Assembly: GCA_023053545.1 (NCBI GenBank)
Contig: JAKZAN010000007.1
Span: 3,658,001-3,722,000, forward strand
Direction of reading: 5' to 3'
Source: Lepidurus packardi
Lineage: Eukaryota > Arthropoda > Branchiopoda > Notostraca > Triopsidae
Length of the DNA: 64,000 bases
In this document: positions 24,828-36,800 of the stretch, piece by piece
Numbering within the stretch: the stretch's first letter is position 1
Layout: each line of letters opens with the position of its first letter
The notes under the pieces: generated by a model
What the model saw: the letters and a program-made list of their open reading frames with translations, nothing else
The model's database searches: none
What the model was told of the DNA's origin: nothing
Made by a program: the position numbers and the translations under genes

Positions 24828-27800
24828 ATGGCGGTGTTGGTGGAAGGTGCACAGTACGGATTGTCTTCGCCCTCACTTTCTTCTTCTTCCAAGTCTTTAG
24901 TTTTTGTGAAATTAACCGATTCTGCCCTACGTTCCATAGAAGAGTTTCTGCGATTACAGGTAATGCCTACCATTTCCAGTGTTTTCTCCGAATAGCCCCA
25001 GCTCCCAGTGAGTGCTAAAAAAATTGAGGTCGACAGACACCGTGCCTATGTATGTTGTTGAAGTAAAGGGGGTAGGACCTCAGCAAGCAAAATCCAGACG
25101 CCATGATCCATGTCACAGATAGAAACGTCTCCAAGTCTCAACTTCTTTTCTTTTGGTCTTTTAAAAAGCGAAAAAAGAAAGAGCCAGCCAAAGGATTTCG
25201 CATTCATAGCTCAGAAACCCCGGATTTTGTTTGATTTTTTTTATCCCTGGTGTGGCCATCCCTGCGAAATTGTTTCGGGGCCATATTTAGCTTCTGTACC
25301 CCTCTTACGCGTGGACTTGCGTTGACTCTCGCCTGGCCAACGTTTGGGAAGCAGCTCTCTATTTCTAAATATCCTTTTAAGGTCTCGATTTCCAGGAACT
25401 GTGGCCTCCACAATTTGTCATTTGTGGTTCTTAAACCAAAGAGAGATAGAATGAATGCTATCAAAGTGTGTGAATTCCAAGACTTTTTCAGTATCATTCT
25501 AGGGATTTTTTGCGGTGAATTAAGGCGAAAAAGTTTCGTGGTTGTGCGAGAGTGTATGTGTGTGTGTGACCTGGCCTTATCTTTGGCTGGCTCGAGCTGC
25601 TGGGCTTCCTTCCCTTTGGCTCGGGCCTGGGTTTCCAGCCATTCGTCCCGGTTTTTCCAGGCTTATACGGGCCCCCCTCTCTTCTCTCTCTTTTAGTTTC
25701 TGTACCATTTCCCTTCGTCGTTTCGGTTTCGGTCTTTCGACTCTCGGTGTCGAGTATGTCTGGTAGAACTTGCAACCCTGCGGCTAGTCCAATTTCGACA
25801 CTATTTATTTTGTTTTCCTTTTATACCTCTGGTCTTAATTATATTTGTCCTTAAAAAAAGCTTAAGATCAATATCGATTCTGCAGGATTAAGCAACTAAA
25901 TACAGAGTTCAATGTGGACCTGTTTCTCGGTTTTAGTGACGGCTAATTTGTTGATCAGAACGGTATAAACGGTCAAATAAAGCTTAAAATTTATTGTCCG
26001 TAGTTTCCAAATTGTAAACCGTGTTGGTGTGGCAATATGGCTTGTTAATTCAGTCTGAAGTTCACCTAGATTAGCTCGGGCAAAACGAAAACGACGCGAG
26101 AACCATCTGTTGCAGTTTCATGTGACGTCACAAAAAAGTTTTGGAAGATAATTAACAAAGGACATTCAATATATCTGTTGTTTGTTTACTTCACCAGTTA
26201 AGTTTCCATGAATTTTGAAACGACTTTTTTTAACCGAAAGAAAAAGTAAGGAAAAAGAAAAGGTTGTAAGAAGGACGCCAACGAATAAAAAAGATGCAAA
26301 ATAATATTCTAGAGGTCCAAAATAGTTGGTTTTTGAATTGAGATTCGTCTCCAACGCTCAACACTTGTTTTCCTCTTAATTTTCCATGAGCAATGGCGCG
26401 GTGGAGGTCGAGTTTTTGGCCTACGTGAGGGGTCGCATTTCATCTTTGATAAGCTCCCTTTCGACTTGAGTTTATTTTTCGACTTGACTTGAGTTTATTT
26501 AAGTTTATTTGTGATGCGATGCGACTCACAGCTTAAGTTAACGTGAAAATTAGAGTTCAGAATGCACAATATTATCTATTATATTTTATTACTGTATATT
26601 TTCACATGAACTGGGATGAATTACAGTTTTTGCATGTGAAAATATGAATTTGAGGGGGGGGGGGGCAAATCGAGGACTTTATTAGTTTGAAAGGGAGGCA
26701 ATTTTTGTCGGGAATTTTAGGTCATTTTAGAGAGAAGTTGTCTATTTTAAAGTAGAAGGGACCGTTGGACGGGAATTGTGCATCGGCATGGCAAAGTTAC
26801 ATTGTGTTATGCTGCCTTGGTCCTGGGATTTGTGACGTCAGAAGGTCTCGTTGAGCGGACCACGTGACCAACACCTGGCGGCTTGAGGCGTTCCCAGTTC
26901 CTCTTTTGGGAAAATGAAAAATTGCGTCTGAAATCTTTTATGCTGAAACTCCGCAATAAGTTGGGTTTAATGTACACTATTTAATTAAGATTCTTCTGAT
27001 ATGGAATTAAGCGTTAGAGTGGGTGGATGTGTTGGGAACGATTTGTAGGCATTTCGAGTTCAGTTATTAGATGCAGCTGAAAGAGTGTTGATGTGAAGGA
27101 ATTAGTCGTGTCACCTGTTGCATTGCATGGTGAGTAAACGCCGTTATGCGGCACGGAATGCGACCAATTTCTTCCGCATCACAGAATCCTTAACTGACCG
27201 AAAATCAAGGAAAAGAAAAAATTCAGAACCCAAGTTAGTTGTCGGTTTGGACTAGAAAGGAATATGGACTTGAGGAACCGTACTGAACTTTGTCGTTGCA
27301 TCATTACAAGACAGCGTTTTGTATCCTTTTTACGATATTGCTGTGCTTCGCTTTTGGGTTTCCTCTCTTACGCAAGTTTTCCAACGTTGTTCTGACGTCA
27401 TACCACAACGCAGATTATTCCCCGAAATTCTCGGATGGACAGTATCAAGGGAGTTTCTGATATCTAGAAGGGGGTACCAAATTTGTGTATCTCTAAGCTG
27501 AAGTCAAATTATCTCGTCATTATATTTCCCAAGTGTTTGCTCTTTTATGACAGAAAGGACTTGGACGTTCTTAGTTAATTTAAGAGGAAGAAATTTTCAT
27601 CCTTGTATTGTATATATTCGTGTATTGTAATTCAATTCCATTGTACTCGGCCTTTTTAAATCGGGATAACCCATACAAATTTTTTTTAAATTTCTTACAT
27701 TTAAAAAAAATTTAATAACTAAAACAAATCCGGAAAAAAGCTACAATTAAAAAATCAAAACTTTTCAACAAAATTGCGAAAAAGAATCGGAAAAAGATTT

Positions 27801-30800
27801 AAAGTGTGAAAAATTTACGAAGGAATAGATCCGAGCAACTAGAAAAATTTGCAAAAATAGATCCGGGTAACAGAGTAAGTAAAATTAGTAAGACATTTAA
27901 ATGAGTTTAATTGATTCATTGTTAATGTTCGCTACCTATTTGCCAGCGAAACTTTTTTTCTGCGAATAGTGATTCGCTTTCCAAAGTGAGAACGGCACTG
28001 TGGCAATTGTCACGTCCAAGCTCTAGGTTATTTTATCTTCGTTTATCATAAGAACGTTATTATTCGCAAGTCGCTATTAAACAAGAATTAAAACAACGCA
28101 ATCTTACTTTCCAAATGGAGCGTCTAAGAAAAGAGCAAACACGGAATTAGTCCAATAAAGTCACGCCTCAACGAGCAACTATCAGTATCACCTACATTGT
28201 AGATTACGCAGTTTCTTTCGGAATCCCACCGAGGTTTTTCCATTTTTGCATCCCCAAGCAGTGCTCTTTATCACAATCACAATCACAATCGCCCTCCCCC
28301 CGACGTCCTAGTTTCCTGTCCAATAAAGGTGGAAAACTTGGCTCGGAAGCGATTAAGGTTTCGAAAGCTTTGACTGATTTTGTGAGAGTTTAGCGATACA
28401 TTAGGCCTGGGTATTTAGCACAAGAATGCAAGCAAGAATGTCGGTTCTCTTGCGTGTTCGATTTCCCTCCTGTTTATTTGGCATGGATGAGATTTAAGGG
28501 TCTTGAGTGACGAACGAAAGAGTGGAGGTATATTAATATCGTTTTTCATTTGTTCCAGGCCAAGAATGGGACAGCCAGCGGTTCGCCCACCATTCAATTC
28601 CATGGGAATGACGGGGTAAGTGCAGGGTTAATCTATTCACGCGCTGCTATTTTTTCTATTTTTATTATTTTCGTTCTTATTTTTCTTGGGAGTCAATTAA
28701 GTAAGGGGAAAAGGGGACAACTTTCCCGATCGATAGAACGCCTACCGCCTCGGTAGAAGACACACTGTTGGTTGTTTTCGGTGACATTGCGGGGGTGGAG
28801 GAAATTTATCCCGGCAGTGAGCCCCCATGGCTCACTCGTATGGCGTCATCGCCTCCGTGGTGCTTGCGTCAAGAGCCCCTGCGGGGGTTTAGCAGGATTT
28901 TTGGGGCATCGTTTGCTTCCTTCAAATTTGTGCTAATCCTTCCGGGAATTTCCACTGGGAATTATTGAATTATTATTCAATTTGTTCTTTCATTTCATCC
29001 TCTTTAGTTAGTTGATTTTTATTTATTTATAATTTTTTTTATTAAAAACATCGCTGAATTTGCAAGTGCCGAGACAGTGAATCACTGACCTCGGGCAAAA
29101 ATAAAAGTCCAGTTACTCCCAAAATGTGGCAAGGAAATACGTTATAAAAGGTCACGTCCTTGACCTTTTGCTACTCAGTAGTTAGCAAGCTGTCGGTGGG
29201 GGTTTGAGAGAGGCTGTTGGTTATAAATGGGTAAAGGGGAAGCCCCTCAATGTCCCTTTTTTGGGCCGTTTGGGGAACAGCTAGTGCTTTACCTGGCGAG
29301 CCAAGTGAGCTCCGAAAGTTTAGCCTGTGATGACGTCATAAATCGGCATTTTAGGCTCGGGGACTGGGCTCTCTTGTACCAGGCAACACTGAAAATCTTG
29401 TTGGCTGAGTGCCGCTGGCCTTGCTGGCAACCGATGGAAACTTGTCTTTTTTGGCAGAAGGAACGAGAAGTAGGACTCTCCGTCCCCAAAACAGCCCAGT
29501 GGATCCGTTGTTTCTCCGAAACTATTTTTTTATTTTTTTATTTGCCCGAGAGTTGAACAGAAGAGCTAAATATAGGAAAACAGTTGAGGAAGACCAATTC
29601 CGTAACTAGGACGAAGGGAAGCTTCCAAAAACTACAATGTTGAAATGCAATATGAAATATGTTATTAATTGTTATTTAAAAATGTTATTTAAAAAAAGAC
29701 AAGGAGTTTGCAAATCAGGGGCACAGTGTAAAGGTTTTCACAGTATGGTGACTGCGGTATCTTCGAGTATAAGGGATTACTTTCTCGGTCTCCATAGTAA
29801 ATTAAGGTAAACGACCAGAATATCAAAGGGTACATTCGCAAACCTCTCGATGTAAGTTAAAATAGGTCACGACAGTTTACAAAGCGCGTAATTTAAACCT
29901 ATTAAGAAATTTTTTAGCTTAAAATAAAAGATTAATTAGCTAGATTAAAACAACACATATAGATATTATACTGTTTCACATTACCCAGGTTGCACCAGGA
30001 GGCAGTCTATTTTTCGACCCATAAGTAGGTTTACTATAATATGCAAGTTCAGCAACATATTATAAAACACCTACACATATAAACGTCTATATATGTTACT
30101 ATTTATGACTATATACGAGGTGTCTAAAATTACATTAGTTAAGGCTTATTATTAGACTTACATGGTAGGGTAAATTTAAATTATTTTTTTTTATGAAATT
30201 CATTACTATTTATATGAAATTAGAAACAGTAGAACCTAGCAAGTGCTTGCCTTTCTTTACGGATTAGCAAGCATGTGAACGTGAAAGAGATTACCCTAAG
30301 ACTTTAATACCAAGATCCAGCATAATCTTTTTTTGGAAGAAAAACTTTCAAATTCGCGCAATGCTAGTCGAATCTTATGTCAGCCTCAAACTCCTCGAGA
30401 GAAAGGTCACCAGTCCCCGTTTTGCGAATATTTGTATTCTCTTTTCGAACCTTTTTTGTAGTAGATTTGGAATGCCTATTCCTGGGGTAGGATGGCAAGT
30501 CTATGAATCGTTCCCTCCTGTGTTCCTTGTTACCCCCACATCCTCTTGAGACCGAGAAATCCTCTTAATCCTTTTACATTGGAAGATACCCCCAGTTACC
30601 ATACTGTGGAAACCTTTATACTGTGATCAGGGGTTTCGGTTTGGGAGGCCGGATTTTGAGGATTGAGGCGGTGAAAAAAGGTTAGATTTTGGGTAATGAT
30701 CCCTCAAGTGTAGGTCATTGACCAAGGAGAGAACAAACAAGTCGTTCCGAGGATAAAAGATCCCTTCGTTCATAGGATAAAAGGCGAAATTCGTTGGAGA

Positions 30801-33800
30801 GAAGGGCGGAGACGAAGTATTTGTCCAAGGTTGCGAATAGCGAGAATCGGGGGTTTCCTTGGCTGTTAAGTTTTCTCTTTCGATTAATTAAGAAGCAAAG
30901 TGAGGCGAGACGCCCAACTTTCCCTGAGACAACTTGACAGTGTAGGATAATTTTGAAGAGAAAGGGACTACGAAGCTTGCTGCGAAGGGAAAAGAGTACA
31001 TTCAGAGCTTCTTTCTATGTTGTAGTTTTGTTTACTTGGGAATTCTATAACAGTAACGGATCAAGTTTACTCCATTCCTTCTTTTAGGAACTCTAGTATT
31101 CTATTTTGTTTTGTCAAATTTCGTAAGAGCTCCTAAGCAGCAGTTCCGAAAAATAATTTGCGCAATATTTCTGGCATTTTGCACATTCCTTTCTGAAGGG
31201 TTACTTTTGAATTCATACTTTAATGATTGGAATTAAGTGCGTTTTGAAAGCCTCTAGTTCTTGCAGCTCTGACGTTAGAATGATGGATCAGGTTCTGTCT
31301 AGAGGGTCATCCTTTGATGTTTCTGAAGCTTAACGGGCGCACTCAAAACGTGTTACGACTACTTTAATAAGTTAATGTGGCCAGACAATGTTACAATATC
31401 ACACAGTTTTGTGTTAGTCTCAAGTGTTTCTTGACTGATGTTCTAGGATGGGTTTTGCGCTCTTGTCATAGCATCCATATTGCAAACCTTACAAAAGACT
31501 CAGTTTTCATTTTCTACAGATTAGTTTCTTTTGCGAAAAAGTCTGTTTACACTTGGGGCGCACGGCGGAATACTGCCCCAGTGCTGTAACCATACAAGAA
31601 GGTATAGAAGCTGTAACTTCAAAGGCACTTTTCCAAGACACTAAGACAGGTTTCAATGGTCCTTGTATCAAACTTTACCTCAAGTTAGTGCCTTCACGCT
31701 ATGTTTTTCTCGTAAATGAAAAGCTTTCGGATTGACTAGAAAGTCGGCCTCGTCTTGCCGCTGTTAACATGAAAAATTGCACTCTACGATGTTCTTTTGC
31801 AACCAATCATATACAATGTATTGTCTTATACAGCATGTAGAGGATCCTAAATTTTCTATGGTAGATTGCCATCTTCTGTTCTTGTTAATGGATCGTTTCT
31901 TTTGAAAAGGTCAAGTTGCAGTGGGCTTTTAATATCCTTCTCTGGAGACATGCAACGATCGAGAGAAACGTCTCTTTTATTGGGTGAGGTTAGAGCATGA
32001 GCAGTGTCGATCTCCAAGGTTACGAAGAAGCCTCTTAAGATAATTCTCCCAACTTGCTCTTGGCGAACATCAGCCAAGAGCTGTCGTGTCCCGAACCACC
32101 ATAAAACTAGGCAGGTAAAAACCAAACCAGACTCCACAGTAAACTAGGGCGGGTTTGGAGATGAACGCAGGCCAACCGCAATGCAATTGTCGGTTACCAG
32201 AAGTTCTTGTAGCAAAAGAAGGCCAAACAGTAATAAGTTTTCAGTTTTTTTAATGCTGTACACCATGCCAAGTGAGGAGCAATGTCGTAGATTGGTTCAC
32301 AGGTCTTTGTTCCTTTTTTTATTCATTAAATTTAAATACTGCCCCCCTTCAACCTGAGCATGGCCAAATTGGAAGCCAACTAGCTCCACCTGTGCTTCAA
32401 GGCTAACTTTTTTTCTTCTCCAAATGTCTTACCAAAAGTTCTTCCATAGAGGTCTTGTCTTTGTCTCCGTCCAAGTCTTTTTCACAGGGCATTACATGAC
32501 TTGTCGTCAAGTATTCGTAAGAAAGAAAAACAACAAAAATTGTAGTACATTGGAAACGGGGCTTGTTGCGTGGTTCTCAAGGTCGCCGCTAAAACAGCGC
32601 TGGAGTCGTTTCGCAATTTCTGCTCGAAATAGAAGTTGCAGGAAGCCAAAAATTTGTAACGGAATACCTTGGCAGCACCTGACGAAACCTTCCAAAATTC
32701 ATGTTAATAGCCCGTGTGGTTGTATTTTCTGTATTTTTTGTTATGAAAATTGAAGGTAAGGAAAACCTCAATGCGGCAGGCAGCTGTGCGAATCGACCCC
32801 ATTTTTAGGTCCATTTTGGGGGATAATGCTGGATTGGAATTGGGAACAAGCAAGAATTATTGTTTTTGGGAGGATATTAGTTACATAACCTAGGTGACAG
32901 AAGGTGGTCCTTTAATATCCCGTTTTATTCAGATAAATTTAGAAGTAAACCAGGGGAATTTTTGAAGCGTTGGAACGTTTTTTCCCCTTCACCGTATTTG
33001 TAAACCCGATCCTGTTAACACCAATCAGGTCAAGGATACCGTCTCTTGCTGAAACTACCCCAAAAAAATTTGCGGTTCCCGTTTCTTCCATGAGTTTGAG
33101 TTTGTTCCCGGGTTAAAGGGGATCCAACTTCCGACCCTTTTCATTGTTGTTAATAGAAAGACGGGAAACAGAGACAGAGAGAAAGCAGAACATAATCGGT
33201 ACCTAAGTCAGTGTTTTGAGGTTCAGGATGTGTATTCGTAACTCGTAGCGCAGCACAGTTGACCAACACAAACCGGAAGGGCACTTTGGGAGTGGCTCGT
33301 TTGGGTTTGGGAGAATCTACGTAAGCAAAACGTCCTTGCACTGGCCAACGTGTGGGGCAAGAATCCTTCGACTTTGTGGCTCCAACGAAGGTGATCAACT
33401 CGACTTTGGTTAAAATTCTAATTTATGGAGGGCATTAAGGACCCTCGGACAGTAGGGTTTTTCGATCTGTCTCTTTCTCTATCTCTCTTCGGCCTTAACT
33501 TGAAGAAAAAAATAACTGGTTTCGACAAGGAGTTTTAGGTCGGGTTCCTTCGGGCTGGGTTATCAGGTCCAATAGAAAAAAAAAACTTCAACAAAACTGG
33601 CGTCTAGACCATATCAGTCTTTTGTCCCTTCGTATGGTCGTGGTTGACTCTTTAGGGAAAAAAATTAAATATATTTTTGTTTTGGTTTGTGTTGTACAAT
33701 GGCGGAAGCAGGGTATTTGCGGTTCACGGTTCGCAGTCTGAATTCGGAGTGGCCGTTGAACAGTTTTGGGGTTAAGCCTTGTCATGTCGTGTTCATAAAG

Positions 33801-36800
33801 AGTTGTTCCCCTTTTTCCCTTTCACTTTTTCCCCAACATCTTTCGAAAAAGAATATTCTAGTAGAGACTGGAGCAAGTCGAGAGCATTAGAGAAAGAGAA
33901 ACAAAGGAAAAGAGAGAGAGTTGGGGGACTTCTCACTTGTGTTGAATAAATTGCTCTGCAAGTTTTGGCGTTGAAGCACTTTAGGAACGCTTCGAATAAT
34001 AAAGTAAACGAAATAAGAAAAGAACATTTATGTTTTATAGTTTAAAGAAAGGAAGAACCGGTTAAGAGGAAGGGAAAGTGGCGGCGACGATAGATTGATT
34101 GGCCGCTTGTGACGTCACATACGCCTCACTTCGATGAAAAGGAGTTCCATAAGTCCGGGGGAACTTTAAGCTTTTAAAAAGGAGAACTCGAGAGGAAGCA
34201 AGTAGGTTACAAGTGCCCCCAAGATAGGGACAAGGATTTTCCGTCTTTTCCGTCCGAACGAAAGAAAATAAGCCTGATTTGAGGCATTTGGGGAAGATTT
34301 TTTTGGACTCTTGAGGTTGACTTCTGTTTTTTGCACACGGAGTTTAGTATGCGATGTAAGTTTTAGTTTCTGGGGGCAGAGCTGGTTGAAAGTTTGCGGA
34401 GTTGAGAGTTGACTACACTTGAGTCGCCTAACCCGGAAATGAGCTTCCATTCATCAATTTATGTAACAGTCCGAAACAGGAACAGCAGGAACAATTGAGA
34501 TGACGTGCCAAGAGAGAAAGCAACGGGACCCCGTCCGCCGTCCGTCTATCCCTGCTTCATCCGTGCGGGGCATAGCGGAGTTTTATGCTGCATACAGTGG
34601 TGTAGCCAGCGATACGCACAGTACGCAAGTGCGTACCAAAATTCTATAAATGTACGGTGCTAAACTGATCTTATTGCGCCCAAAATTGACCGCCAAAAGG
34701 GCGCCAAATCTGTAAAGTGCATACCTTTCGAAATCTCTAGCTACGCCGCTGGCTGCATATACGGCAGACTATTGTAAGATTGCATATACGGCAGATTGTA
34801 AGAGCGGAGAAATAGCGCAAAGATCTTTCAGAGCTAGAAAGTTTATACGAGACGTAATAAAAGTATACGCCAACAAATTGAGCAAATTGGGTTTTATATT
34901 TCATGTCAACGATCAGGTTTTAGTGGGGGCACCGGCACGATATAAAAGCCTTGTTAGATAGAAGGTGAGTTCTATGACTTTGGATCCTCTTTAGCAGACC
35001 CCCAAAGTATAGTGTAGGAAGCCGATATGGCGTTGCGAATGAATTTTTTAGGTTTGGAGTTTTGCAATGAGTTTTGGTCCTTTTTGTGTACGGTGCATGG
35101 AGTCAGTTCAAACCTCACGAAAGGGACTTTGTGTATAGAATACGCATACTTTTATAGTGCGAAACCTTATACTTGCAGTCGCGAGTATGGTATTAGTTTA
35201 TCTAGGGTTAAAAGAGCACGGCATTGAGATTTTCTGTTGGTGAGGATAAAAATGGTGAAGAAGAAACGTTAAGAGATAACCAAAAGCGATGAGAGGCGTA
35301 GTATAGTTTGAAGCATCTGTTTGGGTACAAGCTGAGGTTTTTGAGTATTTTCTAAAGTTGTTCCATTAGAAAGCTGTTGTTTAATTGGTTGATTGGGAGC
35401 GTCGTTTTGGTAAAACGTTGATGCAAAATAGCTTGGGGGAATATTAAGGTCATTGGGGGGACGTTTTTCGAATTTGGATCAGGTCATTACTGTTCCGTCA
35501 GATTGCTGTTTGCAAACAAAGTTTGTTTGTTCCTTTCCCGATAGTTGTTATTGTTAATATATTTTCTCTAATGAAAATAGCTATAAAAAAAGAATCAGCA
35601 AGCTAGGAATGTTTTGGGTTGGATAAATACGTGGCGTTGCAGTTTATCCTTACAGTAGGTGTCGCTTATTGTGGTCAGATTTGTCAAGTGAATAATGGAT
35701 TCTATTAAACGGCTGATTCTAACAACCAGTGATCATAATAAGCGATCGTCATAATCGGTCCTTTAAAATTTGATTATGTAATGCGTAGATTCTAATAACC
35801 ATTATCATAAAAAGCGGCGCCTACTGTATGTTTTCTTTGTTATGCAAAACAATCTTGGGTTTGACAAGCAGATGGCGTTGCAGTTTATATTTGTTGTTGT
35901 TGTTATGCAAAATCAGAAAATATGTCAAGTTCAGAAACTTAACCATTTGTTCTTTCTCGTTCCTTTTGGTAGTATTTGTGGTTTCCCGGCAGTAACGGAC
36001 ATGGCTCTTCCTACAAATTTAGTTTGTCTTCCACGGCGGACTCGGAAGGGCCCCAAGGTTCCTTCGAATGTCTTCACCAAACAACTGCAAAGTAAAGAGC
36101 GTCAATTCTCCTTAGGAAAGAACTTGGAATAATTTTAATGACGTTTTGCTTAACCCGTCTTTAGTCGACATTTGGAGAGCTTAGGACCTTTGTCTCACAA
36201 GATGCGGATCCATGCCAAGGAAGATGTGTACGAGGCTACCCGACAACGGATGGCAGTAGCCGAAGAAGAAAGCAAGAAAAACTGGTAGGTGTTCTGAACG
36301 AATGTTACCCCAGGTTCCTTACCCTTCATTTATTTAAAAAAAAAAAAAAAATTGCTGGATTCTGTGGCTAAAAGTTCTTGGTAATTAACTAAGCTAATTG
36401 GGTCTTGTCTTGTTGGGTATAGTGCGGTGGTTTTGGAGACCTCTGCTCCGGGCATTGGCCGCAAAGTGAAGTTACCCAAGTCACGGGGAGCTGGGTTATC
36501 CATACCGCCGCGAAGGGAACGCGATACTTCCGCCTCCCCGGCAGCTCCTTTACCGCCTTTCCCCCCACATCTCAGCACAGCAGCGCCCACGACGCGACAT
36601 AGGACTGCCCATCTCCCGCCCGGTCGTGGCTCTAGTAATTCCAGTACTAGTTCAATGTCGAGTTTCGCTCGTCCTCCTGCCGCCATTTCCCCTCTCTCCA
36701 AGTCCAATTCGTCACCGCCTTCGTCCTTTGCCTCCTATAGTAATACTAATACTGCCCCAACGCCATCGGCTCCCACGCCTGCTCCTCCCTCAACTACCAC

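Larger units (their letters stand above)
28616..35972 (+). other. ELL intron 2
   Basis: A 7.4-kb intron. Its last third holds a hAT-type MITE (34595-34751), a short direct repeat (34755-34805), a Tc1/mariner-type MITE (35653-35826), and a coding-like minus-strand segment (33203-33407), each listed separately. The rest (28.6-33.1 kb) is AT-leaning with no supported feature. Confidence 0.6.

Noticed and set aside
25250..25775. Protein genes in ELL intron 1
   Set aside because: Open frames overlap on both strands, have no family motif or splice context, and use unusual residues such as Cys-Val runs from a TGTG repeat.
36330..36707. Minus-strand frame across ELL exon 5
   Set aside because: It is the shadow of the GC-rich proline/serine coding region of ELL.
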